From: an uncultured Prolixibacteraceae bacterium
GTDB lineage: Bacteria > Bacteroidota > Bacteroidia > Bacteroidales > Prolixibacteraceae
NCBI GenBank assembly: GCA_937915865.1
Contig: CALGIG010000114.1
Span: forward strand, 1-38,842
Length of the DNA: 38,842 nucleotides
Reading direction: 5' to 3'
Shown: positions 25,578 to 34,878 of the stretch, in pieces
How the letters are laid out: each line of letters opens with the position of its first letter
Numbering within the stretch: the stretch's first letter is position 1
Notes under the pieces: model-generated
Told to the model about the DNA's origin: nothing
Database searches by the model: none
The model's input: only the letters and a program-made list of their open reading frames with translations
Position numbers and translations under genes: made by a program

Positions 25578-26291
25578 CTATTTTGTTTTTTTGAAACGCA
25601 GTTTGTTCTCAGCTGTCATTTTCTCACAAGCATATTGAACAATCAGACGGGGCGCTGTATCCTTATATTTCAGTAAAAATGCTTCAACTTCTGCCGGACT
25701 TATTTTCCAAGCCTCACGCAAAAACCAACCCATACCCTGATGAACTTCCCTTTCTGTATCTTCCATCAGCCGTTCAACAAATAAAACCGATGGCATTACT
25801 TCCTTAACCTTTTTTACGTGCTTAATTAATGTTACCGGAACACATCTGCGTTGAAATTTATAAGAAGAATTAAGCCAAGGTTCAAATTCTTCGGGTTTAA
25901 TTAATTTTTTCTCCAGAAATTTTGGAAGCACAAACATTCCTAATGTATCAGCGTGGGCCCAATTATTTATGCTCACCGAAAACCAACCCGAAATTGTCTG
26001 AAACGTTTCTGGTGTAAAGTATTTCCAACGTCCGTTAAGCAAAAGTAAGCCAAATGATATTTCTTCGTACTTGCAACTAGCCATTAGCTCAGGCATTGCT
26101 TCTAAAATGGTAGGCAAATCAATTTCACCAGCTTGCAGTAATTCCTTTACCTTACCATGAAGCTGGGGCGCTGTAAGACCATATCCCACAAATTCTTCCT
26201 TAAAAAAGCGTTGCGATTTTTGTAATTGTTCTTCACAGGTATTGGCTTCACAATAAGTTCTTATTTCCTGAATGAGTTTATTTGCTATCAT
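25578..26291 (-). CDS. AlkD-like DNA alkylation repair protein
   Basis: A 237-residue all-helical HEAT-repeat protein of the AlkC/AlkD family. These are DNA glycosylases that remove bulky or charged alkylpurines such as 3-methyladenine without flipping the base. The residues known to matter in Bacillus cereus AlkD (Trp109, Asp113, Arg148) have good counterparts: Trp111 and Asp115 in NNWAHADTLG, and Arg148/Arg149 in YKFQRRCVPVTLI. The protein starts MIANKLIQEIRTYCEAN and ends in a basic tail. It is alone between a terminator and a repeat-bearing spacer, and no SOS-type operator was recognised. Confidence 0.92.
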   Translation of the reverse strand: MIANKLIQEIRTYCEANTCEEQLQKSQRFFKEEFVGYGLTAPQLHGKVKELLQAGEIDLPTILEAMPELMASCKYEEISFGLLLLNGRWKYFTPETFQTISGWFSVSINNWAHADTLGMFVLPKFLEKKLIKPEEFEPWLNSSYKFQRRCVPVTLIKHVKKVKEVMPSVLFVERLMEDTEREVHQGMGWFLREAWKISPAEVEAFLLKYKDTAPRLIVQYACEKMTAENKLRFKKTK

Positions 26292-26349
26292 AATTAGTTA
26301 AATTAACAGGTTTTGTTGTTCACAATCTGTTCGATGATAATATTTTTAA

Positions 26350-26421
26350 TTCGTATAATTTTTTGTCTTACGTCTTAAATCTGAGTATTAACATGATCAG
26401 TTTTTCAAAGTATCCAACGAA
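26350..26421. repeat. Third copy of the dispersed intergenic repeat
   Basis: ATTCGTATAA at the left edge, then CTTAAATCTGAGTATTAACA and ATCCAACG in the same order and nearly the same spacing as copy A at 5161-5235. As at 5161, it lies upstream of a minus-strand gene (here the AlkD-like gene). It fills most of the 156-base spacer 26292-26447. Confidence 0.5.
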
Positions 26422-26447
26422 TCTGATCGGCTTTAGGATACAAATTT

Positions 26448-28196
26448 TTAATGGCCCTTTTCTTCCCTTGGAACAATTAACCTATCTCCGGTTCCTTGTA
26501 TCATTATGCGTTCCCATTCTTTTCCATAACCCGGCTGAAGTGGTTTCTTCGGAACATTCTTTCCATTGCCATTGTCGAGCAATTTGTGACCATCGGTTAT
26601 TTTAATATTGCCATCCATGTATTTCATAAACAGGTAATGGTAAAATTCTTTCCAGTCGGCAACGAGTTTATCTCCGGTATAAACCGAATAATTGGTCAGG
26701 TAAACAGTTGCCGAAACCTGGTTCTTTTTGTACAGTTCCAGAGCCTGCTGATCAACAACTGCAACTTCACCTATAAACCGGTGTTCGAGTTGAGCCTGGT
26801 ATTCTTTAATCTCAGGGTGAATAACATTATAACGCGAATAAGCCCAATTGTTTACCTGGTTGAATGTCCAGAAAGCCGAAGTTTCCGACCAGCTGATCAT
26901 TGATCCGTTGCCTAAAGCATAGCTTTCAGGAACACGATTAATGCCGCAATACATTGGGGCATATACGCAACCATCGGTATCGTCAACCCCAAACCAAAAA
27001 ATGCCGCCTATTGGCGCTGGCAACCATCCTCTCGACTGCGCTACAAAACTGTACCCCGTTTGTTGTGTGGCAATAGCCCGTTCGCAAAAATAGGTAGTAC
27101 TATCAACTTTAAATTCCATCGGACGCCAGCGGTAAGGCGCTTTGTATGGCCCAGCGCCAGGATCATTGCGCATATCAAGCGGTGTATCCTCGTAGTGGTC
27201 ACGCATCCCGGCCATTACCAGTTCAAGTGTAACCGGAGAATCGGGTTTTACCCACAATGGTAATCGATTCGAAACAAATCCATTTGGATTCAGGCTGTTA
27301 TCGTTAAACTTTGTATCGTGCGAAAATTTTCCCGTCACATAATTGGTGTAACTCTGGCTCTCGCGTATTTCCTTGTTTATTTTCCTGAAAAACGACCAAA
27401 CACGAGCGTCGCAGGCTCGGGCACCACTAAAAGTAACTGGATTGTAAACGTCGGAGAAACTGAATGATTCGTCGGTCCCTTTATAAAAATCGTGTGCTTT
27501 GGCAAAGCTAATAACATCGGGCGAATGAAAAGTGGTTTGCTTCGGATCATTCCAGTTGTTGGCTTTCTGGAAAGGGAACGTTGTTATACGAGCCTGATTG
27601 GCGTGTCCACTCACATAACCGTCGGGAACCTGGCGGGCCACCCACACAGCGCCTTTCTCGAATTTACCTTTGCCAATCAATTCCATGATCCAGGCTTCAT
27701 TGGCATCTGAAATAGAAAACGATTCACCACCTGAAGCATAGCCATATTCAGCCACCAGTTCGGTCATTACTTTAATCATCTCGCGCGCTGTTTTTGCGCG
27801 TTGCAGCCCGATGCGCATCAGTGAGCCGTAATCGAGAATAGCATCGGATGGACCATATAATGAAGGAAGACCTCCAAAAGTAGTTTCGCCAATGGCAACC
27901 TGAAACTCGTTCATAAACTGAACCACCGAATAAGTATGCGCTACTTCAGGAATTGTTCCCATGAGCCTGCCGTTTTCGTAATGATAAACTTCACATAAAT
28001 CGCCCGGTTTATGATCGGCTGCCGGGTAAAAAGCTATAGCTCCAAAACGGGTGTGTGAATCGGCAGCATAAGTAATCATTACCGAATGATCGGCGGTTGC
28101 TCCTTTGGTAACTATGAGATTAGTGCAGGCAAATATCGGCATTCCACTTATTAACAAATTGAAAATCAGAAAAAATAAAAGAATTCGGTTTATCAT
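26448..28196 (-). CDS. Secreted C69-family dipeptidase
   Basis: A 582-residue peptidase of family C69 (PepD-like, Ntn-hydrolase fold) that should cleave dipeptides in the periplasm or outside. The signal peptide ends at Ala23, so removal exposes Cys24 of CTNLIVTKGATAD as the N-terminal nucleophile. That is how secreted C69 enzymes mature, and Cys24 is therefore catalytic rather than a lipidation site. Further family segments are YAADSHTRFGAIAFYPA, IGETTFGG, DYGSLMRIGLQRAKTAREMI, ESFSISDANEAWIMELIGKG and VSGHANQARITTFP. The length is normal for the secreted subgroup. It is a single gene by layout. Confidence 0.95.
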   Translation of the reverse strand: MINRILLFFLIFNLLISGMPIFACTNLIVTKGATADHSVMITYAADSHTRFGAIAFYPAADHKPGDLCEVYHYENGRLMGTIPEVAHTYSVVQFMNEFQVAIGETTFGGLPSLYGPSDAILDYGSLMRIGLQRAKTAREMIKVMTELVAEYGYASGGESFSISDANEAWIMELIGKGKFEKGAVWVARQVPDGYVSGHANQARITTFPFQKANNWNDPKQTTFHSPDVISFAKAHDFYKGTDESFSFSDVYNPVTFSGARACDARVWSFFRKINKEIRESQSYTNYVTGKFSHDTKFNDNSLNPNGFVSNRLPLWVKPDSPVTLELVMAGMRDHYEDTPLDMRNDPGAGPYKAPYRWRPMEFKVDSTTYFCERAIATQQTGYSFVAQSRGWLPAPIGGIFWFGVDDTDGCVYAPMYCGINRVPESYALGNGSMISWSETSAFWTFNQVNNWAYSRYNVIHPEIKEYQAQLEHRFIGEVAVVDQQALELYKKNQVSATVYLTNYSVYTGDKLVADWKEFYHYLFMKYMDGNIKITDGHKLLDNGNGKNVPKKPLQPGYGKEWERIMIQGTGDRLIVPREEKGH

Positions 28197-28570
28197 GGTT
28201 TACTATTTTTTATAAAAGTAAAGAAAAAGTAAAATTGTCGAATTTGAGTAACTTGGAATAGAATAAATATTTGCTGCAAAGACGGCAGTTGATATAAAAC
28301 CAAAAGAATTATAAATGTTGGATAAAATGAATTGCCCAGGATTAGAGTTGGCAAAAAGGCCCTGAATGGAACAATACAGATAAATCCTGAAATTTTACAT
28401 TATTAAAATCAGGAGTTTGGGATTTATGGCTTCGGTTAGAGGCTGGAACCAAGGTGATTACAGTATTAGAAAATAACGACTAAGAACCAACCCGAAATTT
28501 AAATTTTGATAAGCAAAACCCAGTTGAAAAGTCGTGATATGTACAATTGAATATTTCCTATTAAATGTTT
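28197..28570. other. Spacer without recognisable genes
   Basis: About 370 bases between the C69 dipeptidase start and the long hairpin at 28571. It is A+T-rich and contains the upstream region of the dipeptidase gene. I see no credible coding frame, RNA gene or consensus promoter in either direction. Confidence 0.6.
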
Positions 28571-28620
28571 TCTTGTCTTAATGAAAGTCTGGCAGAAGTC
28601 AAACTTTCATTAAGACAAGA
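28571..28620. terminator. Long perfect hairpin after the GH30 gene
   Basis: TCTTGTCTTAATGAAAG (28571-28587) and its exact complement (28604-28620), 17 bp with a 16-base loop. On the plus strand it is followed by CTTTTT; on the minus strand it lies 4 bases past the GH30 stop, without a clear T-run. It probably ends or protects the 3' end of the GH30 mRNA. Confidence 0.65.
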
Positions 28621-28624
28621 CTTT

Positions 28625-30076
28625 TTAGATTATTACAGTCATTATCGAATGCGCCAAACTAACGGTTTGTGCGGCTTTTCCTTCGATCCATAAACAGAAT
28701 GGCAGCTTCTGATCGGAAGTATTTAAAACTACAACAACCATTTTACCATTTGGATTGAGGAATGCTGTTGCCTGAAGCTTGTCGCGGTTTGTTGAACAGC
28801 TGATTCGTTTCGCTCCTGGCTGGATAAATTTGGAGAAATGACCAATGTAGTAATAACTGTTGGTGTAAATCAGTTTACCAGTTTGTGTGTCGGCATGTAC
28901 AGGTGCAAAACAGAAATTGCCCACATGGTTTGGTCCGCCTTTTTCGTCCAGCAGTACATTCCAGTCGGTCCAGGCAACGGTTCCGCAATTAAAATCGTTT
29001 ACCATCGAAGTTCCGTATCGTTCTCCCAAAGCCCAGTCGTTTACCCGATCGAGATTAAATTTTTCGACACATCCTTCTGTAAAAATCAGGTTTTTATCAG
29101 GGAAAGCCTCTTTCACACGCCTGAGATTATCGAATTGCATAGCGCTGCCAGTCCATGTTTCGTACCAGTGAAAACCAATTCCCCAAATGTATTTAGCGGC
29201 TTCCTGGTCATTTAAGAGTATACTTGCACGTTGGTAAATCAAATCGCGGTTATGATCCCAACAAATTAGCTTCTTGTTGCCCAACCCACTCCTTTTTAGT
29301 GTCGGACCAAGGTATTTCTTAACAAAGTCACGTTCTTCTTCTGCAGTATAAATGCAAGATTCCCAAATCTGACGGGCCATAGGTTCGTTTTGCACCGAAA
29401 GCCCCCAAACCGGAATCCCTTTGGATTCGTAAGTTTTTATAAATTTCACAAAATGATTGGCCCAAACCTGAGCGTATTTGGATAATAAATGGCCCCCATG
29501 CAAAACATCGTTGTTATCTTTCATCCATCCTGGCGGACTCCATGGACTTACAAACATCGGCAGTGTACCACCAGCAGCAGCAATGGCTTTTTTGATGAAA
29601 GGAATTCTGTACTTTTCGTCGTGTGCCAGATTGAATGTTGCCAAAGTTGTATCTTTTTCTGCAACGTAGGCATAAGTATCGCTCGAAAAATCGCAGCTGG
29701 CAATGTTGGTTCGGGCAAAATTGTAGCCAATCCCCTTTTCACGGTCGTAATAAGCAGTTAGCAATTCTTTTTGAACAGCTTCCGGCAGTTTGGCAAAAAC
29801 TTCGGACGAAGCATCTGTTAATGCGCCACCCACTCCAATGTAAGTTTGAAAAGTGCGCCGGGGATCAATAAAAACACAGACCTGTGTTTCGAGCGGTTGT
29901 CCGAAATTTTCAAACGAAATTTCGCCCGTTTTGGTAAGCCTTAACGCTGAGTCTTTAGCGGTAACAAAAACCTGTGCTTTTGAATGGGAAACTTGTTGTT
30001 CGGTTTTTTGCGCCAAACTCAAAGAAAATATTCCCAGGCATAGAATAAAAAATAGAATTGTTTGAATCTTGTTCAT
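28625..30076 (-). CDS. Secreted glycoside hydrolase family 30 enzyme
   Basis: A 483-residue exported GH30 enzyme with a signal peptide of about 22 residues (ending SLSLAQ). GH30 members are retaining (beta/alpha)8 hydrolases: glucosylceramidases, beta-1,6-glucanases, beta-xylosidases and others. The family segments are FQTYIGVGGALTDASSEVF, YNFARTNIASCDFS, MFVSPWSPPGWMKDN and the acid/base motif LSVQNEP with Glu231. The nucleophile is Glu334 in LIFTEGC. The C-terminal beta-sandwich closes the protein (LVVVLNTSD-type strand). The fold resembles GH30 subfamilies 1 and 3, so a beta-glucosidic substrate is likely, but it cannot be fixed. It has its own -7 element. Confidence 0.94.
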   Translation of the reverse strand: MNKIQTILFFILCLGIFSLSLAQKTEQQVSHSKAQVFVTAKDSALRLTKTGEISFENFGQPLETQVCVFIDPRRTFQTYIGVGGALTDASSEVFAKLPEAVQKELLTAYYDREKGIGYNFARTNIASCDFSSDTYAYVAEKDTTLATFNLAHDEKYRIPFIKKAIAAAGGTLPMFVSPWSPPGWMKDNNDVLHGGHLLSKYAQVWANHFVKFIKTYESKGIPVWGLSVQNEPMARQIWESCIYTAEEERDFVKKYLGPTLKRSGLGNKKLICWDHNRDLIYQRASILLNDQEAAKYIWGIGFHWYETWTGSAMQFDNLRRVKEAFPDKNLIFTEGCVEKFNLDRVNDWALGERYGTSMVNDFNCGTVAWTDWNVLLDEKGGPNHVGNFCFAPVHADTQTGKLIYTNSYYYIGHFSKFIQPGAKRISCSTNRDKLQATAFLNPNGKMVVVVLNTSDQKLPFCLWIEGKAAQTVSLAHSIMTVII

Positions 30077-30118
30077 GGTAACTTGTTTGTGTAGGTTTAA
30101 AAATGCGCTATAAAATTA

Positions 30119-30126
30119 CAAAATTA
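30119..30126 (-). promoter_or_regulatory. -7 promoter element of the GH30 gene
   Basis: On the minus strand the bases read TAATTTTG, a match to TAnnTTTG, 42 bases before the GH30 ATG. No -33 TTTG at standard spacing. Confidence 0.45.
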
Positions 30127-30143
30127 AGTTCATAGAAAATTAA

Positions 30144-30169
30144 ACCCCTTCACCAGTTGGTGAAGGGGT
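30144..30169 (-). terminator. Hairpin between GH2 and GH30 genes
   Basis: A perfect 11-bp stem ACCCCTTCACC/GGTGAAGGGGT with a 4-base loop. On the minus strand it is followed by TTAATTTT, consistent with termination of the GH2 transcript about 60 bases past its stop. Confidence 0.7.
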
Positions 30170-30231
30170 ATATTCTAATTTTGGCTACAATAAACAGGCC
30201 CTGCAAAAACTACCAATTCCTTTCGCAAAAA

Positions 30232-32043
30232 TTATTCATTCAACGAATTACATATTTTCTGGTTCATCTCGCGAACACGTGCTTCGTCAATCTTAATCAC
30301 TTTACGGTCGTAGGTCATTAAACCATTTATTTCACCCTCAACATCGGTGGTTTGGGTATAAACTGCAGCAGAGAAACCAGATTTTATAAACTTAAGCAAC
30401 GATTCAGCATATTTCACATATTCATCGGTTACCTCTTTCGAATTTTTAAACTGAACATATCCCCAGTTTTTATCAGTATTCCATAGGTGTCCCTCCATTG
30501 CAAGTCCAATACCTCCATATTCGCCTAAAACAGTAGCCCTTTGACCATCAAACAGGTACATATCAGGTCCAGGATAGTTGTGCAAATCGAGTATATCTCC
30601 TACCGGATAATGATTTCCACCGCTGGCAGGATTTACTAAACGGCTGGGGTCATAAGTTTTAGTCCACTCAACAATTTCAGGGGTTTTAAATTGTCCCCAC
30701 GATTCGTTAAACGGCACCCAGGTTACAACACAAGGATTTGAATACAGATAATCTATGATTTCTTTCCATTCTTTGCGGTAATTGGCCTCCGATTCTGCGC
30801 TCCTGATAAACTCATTCCCATTGAAATAATTGTGATTTTGCCATTGAGGTGAACGATCGCCGCTCGGCATATCCTGCCATACCAGAATACCCAATTGATC
30901 GCAATACGTATACCAGCGGGCAGGTTCAACCTTTACATGTTTGCGGATCATGTTAAAGCCAAAGTCTTTGGTTTTCTGAAGATCGTATTTCAAAGCTTCG
31001 TCGGTAGGAGCAGTGTACAAACCATCGGGCCACCATCCCTGGTCGAGTGGCCCAAACTGGAAACATGGCTTGTTGTTCAACTCAAGGCGAACAATGCCGT
31101 TTTTATCGCGTTTAGTCGATACTTTTCTCATGGCAAAATAGCTGTTTACCTGATCGGTAACAATGCCATTGCTTGCAAGGCTCACTTTCATGGTATAAAG
31201 AAACGGCGAATCTGGACTCCATAATTTTGCATCAGGAATAGATATTTCAATTTTTTCCGTGGCGTTGGCCTTTACAGAAGCTATTTCTCTGGTTCCATCA
31301 AAAACCTTAACATCAACAATATCGCCATACGAAACTACGCTTGCTGCAAGCGATATAAAAACTTTACCTTTATCAATGTCGGGAACAGTACAAAGATTTC
31401 CAATATGTTTGGCATTTACCGGTTCAATCCAAACTGTTTGCCAGATACCAGTAACCGGAGTATACCATATTCCACGTGGTTCGCTGGTTTGTTTTCCGCG
31501 AGGCTGAAAACCTTTATCTGTCCCATCCCAAACGCGAACAACCAGTTTCTGAGCCCCTGTTTTGTTCAGGAATGGGGTTAAATCGAAACTAAAAGGCGTA
31601 TAACCGCCCGTATGCGAACCTATTTTAATATCATTCAACCAAACATCTGTTTTCCAGTCAACAGCGCCAAAATGAAGTATTATATTTTTTCCTTTCCATT
31701 TAGCCGGAACTTCAAACGTGCGTTTGTACCAAACTTCATTTTCGCTACCTACCGGTTTCATTACTCCTGAAAGGCTTGATTCGATGGGAAAAGGAACCAA
31801 AATTTGTCCGGCAAAAGAAGTTGGTTCAACTGAGCCAGCTTTGAGTATTGAGTAATCCCAAAGTCCGTTCAGGTTTTGCCAGTCGGCTCGTTCCAAAAGT
31901 GGCCGTGGATATTCGGGCAATACATTCTTAACATCAATTTTTTCGGCCCACGAAGTTTTTATTTTTTCTCCAGCCGGTTTCCATTGGCTAAAGGTTTGAA
32001 AAATGCTTAAACAAAAGAGAATCAAAAGGAAATGTTTTTTCAT
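30232..32043 (-). CDS. Secreted glycoside hydrolase family 2 enzyme (beta-galactosidase-like)
   Basis: A 603-residue exported GH2 hydrolase. A signal peptide (1-19, ending FQTFS) precedes the jelly-roll sugar-binding domain (about 45-210, with RPLLERADWQNLNGLWDYSI and VDWKTDVWLNDIKIGSHTGG). Next come the immunoglobulin-like domain (about 215-310) and the TIM barrel (about 315-600). The acid/base is Glu447 in VPFNESWGQ and the nucleophile is Glu508 in VLGEYGG. It lacks the extra C-terminal domains of LacZ, so it belongs to the short Bacteroidota forms whose substrates range over beta-galactosides, glucuronides and mannosides. A DUF4965 protein gene is divergent across a 173-base spacer. Confidence 0.94.
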   Translation of the reverse strand: MKKHFLLILFCLSIFQTFSQWKPAGEKIKTSWAEKIDVKNVLPEYPRPLLERADWQNLNGLWDYSILKAGSVEPTSFAGQILVPFPIESSLSGVMKPVGSENEVWYKRTFEVPAKWKGKNIILHFGAVDWKTDVWLNDIKIGSHTGGYTPFSFDLTPFLNKTGAQKLVVRVWDGTDKGFQPRGKQTSEPRGIWYTPVTGIWQTVWIEPVNAKHIGNLCTVPDIDKGKVFISLAASVVSYGDIVDVKVFDGTREIASVKANATEKIEISIPDAKLWSPDSPFLYTMKVSLASNGIVTDQVNSYFAMRKVSTKRDKNGIVRLELNNKPCFQFGPLDQGWWPDGLYTAPTDEALKYDLQKTKDFGFNMIRKHVKVEPARWYTYCDQLGILVWQDMPSGDRSPQWQNHNYFNGNEFIRSAESEANYRKEWKEIIDYLYSNPCVVTWVPFNESWGQFKTPEIVEWTKTYDPSRLVNPASGGNHYPVGDILDLHNYPGPDMYLFDGQRATVLGEYGGIGLAMEGHLWNTDKNWGYVQFKNSKEVTDEYVKYAESLLKFIKSGFSAAVYTQTTDVEGEINGLMTYDRKVIKIDEARVREMNQKICNSLNE

Positions 32044-32145
32044 TTTATATAGTTGATTTTAATGTTAGTGAAAGCTAAAGTAGAAATATTTTCACCGTTA
32101 ATATTATTTTCTTTTACTAAAACTAATACAGATTATTCAATTTCA

Positions 32146-32177
32146 TTTGTATTAATTAGATAAATGGGCCATTTTTG
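32146..32177 (+). promoter_or_regulatory. Promoter of the DUF4965-type gene
   Basis: TTTG at 32146-32149, 20 bases, then CATTTTTG at 32170-32177 (one mismatch to TAnnTTTG). Transcription should start near 32184, downstream of the ATG at 32178. This supports the ATG at 32217 as the true start. Confidence 0.5.
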
Positions 32178-32216
32178 ATGAATCAATTCAAACCAACTTA
32201 TAAAACCCATAAATTC

Positions 32217-34766
32217 ATGAAGATTATTTCTTATAAAGCAAATTTTTCGTGGTTTGCTTTACTCCTTATTTTAGGCACGCTTTTATTTAGTTCGTGCACC
32301 AAAACGCCAAAAACTACACCTGTAACAACAACCAAAAATCTTCGCGCCCCAGCTTATCCCTTGATAACCATCGACCCATACACCAGTGCGTGGTCGAATT
32401 CAGATCAGTTATTCGATGGACCTGTTCGTCACTGGACAGGCAAACAGCGTGGATTGATCGGTGCTTTACGTATTGATGGACAGGTATACCGTTTCCTTGG
32501 GAAAGAAGAACTTCCACGGGTTGCAATTCTTCCAATGGCAAACCTGGAACCATGGGATTGCCTTTTCACCAACACAAAACCTGCAACCGGATGGGAAAAG
32601 CCTGAATTTAATGCATCAAGATGGTCGGTTGGGAAAGGCGCTTTTGGAACCGAAGGTATGCCCGACATGGCAACTCCATGGTTAACCTCCGACATTTGGG
32701 TCCGCCGCGAATTTACTATCGACGCAAATATTTCCGACCTTCCTTTGTACATTATTTATTCTCACGACGATAATTTTGAACTTTACCTGAATGGAACAAA
32801 ACTTGTTGATACTGGCTATTCGTGGAAAAATAATGTTGTGCTACCAATGGATGCGCAAATGAGAAGTTTACTGGTGAAAGGTGGAAAAAATATGATTACA
32901 GCCCATTGTTTCAATAAAACCGGTGGCGCTTTAGTCGATTTTGGAATCTACCAGGACAATCAACAACAGGAAATATTTACTCAAACAGCTGTTCAGAAGT
33001 TGGTTACACTGTCTGCAACTTCAACTTTTTACGAATTTACCTGTGGCCCTGTCAATTTAAACCTGAAATTTACTTCTCCCCTATTGCCACAAAACCCGGA
33101 TATTCTTTCGCGTCCGGTAAGTTTTATTAGTTACGAAGTTGCATCGAATGATGGACAAAAACACGATGTTCAGATATATTTCGAAGCGACGCCTGAATGG
33201 GCAGTCGACCAGATTTCGCAGGAAATTTCTATTGAAAAAGGAGAAACAGATGGACTGACCTACTTTAAGGCTGGAACTACAGAACAGCCTGTTTTGGCTA
33301 AAAAAGGCGACGACCGACGAATCGATTGGGGATATTTCTACCTCTGCGGAGAAAAAACTCCTGAAATGAGCTATGCTATGGGCAAATACCAACCAATAAA
33401 ACAAGATTTTGCCAATTCAGGAACATTAACAAATCCGGGTGAAACGAAACTTGCAACCAAAATGATTCCTGAAATGCCAGTTATGGCTTGCGTTCAACAA
33501 TTGGGTAAGGTGTCCGGGAAAAGAGCCTCAGGCAAAATCATGATTGGTTACGACGACTTGTACTCCATCCAATATTTCAATGAAAACCGTATGGCATGGT
33601 GGAAAAAAGACGGCCAGATTACAATGGATGCCGCTCTGAAAACCGCCAACACCGACTACGATCAGCTGATGGAAGCCTGTTCCCAGTTCGACAATCAACT
33701 TTGGAATGATGCATTAAAATCAGGAGGTGAAAACTATGCCGAATTGTGCGTTTTAGCTTTCCGACAAGCTATTGCCGCCCATAAACTAATCAAAGACAAA
33801 GAGGGCAATACGATTTTCCTCTCGAAAGAAAACTTCAGCAACGGATCGATTGGTACTGTTGACGTAACTTATCCATCTGCTCCACTCTTCCTGATTTACA
33901 ATCCCGATTTGCTGAAAGGTATGCTAACCCCGATTTTCTATTTTTCGGAAAGCGGGAAATGGAACAAACCTTTTGCCGCTCATGACGTTGGTACTTATCC
34001 GCTTGCCAACGGACAGACTTATGGAGGCGACATGCCGGTTGAAGAATGTGGGAATATGCTTATCCTCACCGCTGCTATTGCAAAGGTTGAAGGTAGCGCT
34101 ACTTATGCCCAAAAACACTGGCAAGTACTAACTATTTGGGCCGACTACCTTTTAAAAAACGGATTAAATCCCGAAAATCAACTTTGTACTGATGATTTTG
34201 CCGGGCACTTTGCACACAACACCAATCTTTCGGTTAAAGCCATCATGGGCATTGCCAGCTACGGGAAACTGGCTGAAATGCTTGGTAAAAAAGATGTAGC
34301 TGAAAAATACCTTGCACAAGCAAAAGACATGGCAGGCAAATGGACTGAAATGGCTAACGACGGCGATCATTTCCGTTTGACATTCGATCAGCCAGGAACC
34401 TGGAGCCAAAAATACAACCTCGTTTGGGACAAAATTCTTGGCTTCAACCTGTTCGATCCAACAGTAGCACAAAAAGAAATTACCTACTACCTAACCAAAC
34501 AAAACACTTATGGGTTACCATTGGATAACCGGAAAACATATACCAAATCCGATTGGATTATTTGGACAGCAACCTTGTCGAACGATAAGGAAACATTCCA
34601 GAAATTCATTGATCCATTACATAAAACGTTCAACGAATCGCCAACCCGCGTCCCAATGACCGATTGGTACGAAACAACCGATGCCAAACAGGTAGGTTTC
34701 CAGGCACGTTCGGTAGTTGGTGGCTATTTCATCAAAGTACTTGCTGATAAATATGATGGGAAATAA
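32217..34766 (+). CDS. DUF4964/DUF5127/DUF4965/DUF1793 lipoprotein (glutaminase A-like family)
   Basis: An 849-residue lipoprotein with the ATG at 32217, chosen because it yields a clean signal and lipobox FSSC (Cys27); an ATG 13 codons earlier overlaps the predicted promoter. The order is the DUF4964 leader (RAPAYPLITIDPYTSAWSNS, GPVRHWTGKQRGLIGALRID), an inserted beta-sandwich at about 80-185 (WVRREFTIDANISD, HDDNFELYLNGTKL) like a galactose-binding fold, then DUF5127, DUF4965 and an alpha-helical DUF1793-like toroid. The last part has AFRQAIAAHKLIKD, FLIYNPDLLKGMLTPIFYF and HDVGTYPLANGQTYGGDMPV. Fungal relatives are called glutaminase A, but bacterial members sit among glycan-degrading genes and their activity is unproven. 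Confidence 0.9.
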   Translation: MKIISYKANFSWFALLLILGTLLFSSCTKTPKTTPVTTTKNLRAPAYPLITIDPYTSAWSNSDQLFDGPVRHWTGKQRGLIGALRIDGQVYRFLGKEELPRVAILPMANLEPWDCLFTNTKPATGWEKPEFNASRWSVGKGAFGTEGMPDMATPWLTSDIWVRREFTIDANISDLPLYIIYSHDDNFELYLNGTKLVDTGYSWKNNVVLPMDAQMRSLLVKGGKNMITAHCFNKTGGALVDFGIYQDNQQQEIFTQTAVQKLVTLSATSTFYEFTCGPVNLNLKFTSPLLPQNPDILSRPVSFISYEVASNDGQKHDVQIYFEATPEWAVDQISQEISIEKGETDGLTYFKAGTTEQPVLAKKGDDRRIDWGYFYLCGEKTPEMSYAMGKYQPIKQDFANSGTLTNPGETKLATKMIPEMPVMACVQQLGKVSGKRASGKIMIGYDDLYSIQYFNENRMAWWKKDGQITMDAALKTANTDYDQLMEACSQFDNQLWNDALKSGGENYAELCVLAFRQAIAAHKLIKDKEGNTIFLSKENFSNGSIGTVDVTYPSAPLFLIYNPDLLKGMLTPIFYFSESGKWNKPFAAHDVGTYPLANGQTYGGDMPVEECGNMLILTAAIAKVEGSATYAQKHWQVLTIWADYLLKNGLNPENQLCTDDFAGHFAHNTNLSVKAIMGIASYGKLAEMLGKKDVAEKYLAQAKDMAGKWTEMANDGDHFRLTFDQPGTWSQKYNLVWDKILGFNLFDPTVAQKEITYYLTKQNTYGLPLDNRKTYTKSDWIIWTATLSNDKETFQKFIDPLHKTFNESPTRVPMTDWYETTDAKQVGFQARSVVGGYFIKVLADKYDGK

Positions 34767-34788
34767 ACTCAATCTATATCGATAAAAA

Positions 34789-34832
34789 AAGAAAAGGGTC
34801 AAATCTGCAAAAACCAGACTGACCCTTTTCTT
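34789..34832. terminator. Bidirectional terminator between DUF4965-type gene and pfkA
   Basis: A perfect 13-bp stem (34789-34801 and 34820-34832, AAGAAAAGGGTCA type), with an extra TCTG/CAGA stem in the loop. A- and T-rich flanks on both sides suit the convergent genes. Confidence 0.85.
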
Positions 34833-34878
34833 ATCATCTAAAGAACAACTTCTCCCGTTCCCTTAGCTGATTTCGATA

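Noticed and set aside
26363..26903. Plus-strand frames opposite the 3' end of the C69 dipeptidase gene
   Set aside because: They run antisense to a well-supported peptidase gene and show no protein-family features.
28838..30065. Several plus-strand frames opposite the GH30 gene
   Set aside because: They are shadows of a gene with intact catalytic motifs on the minus strand.
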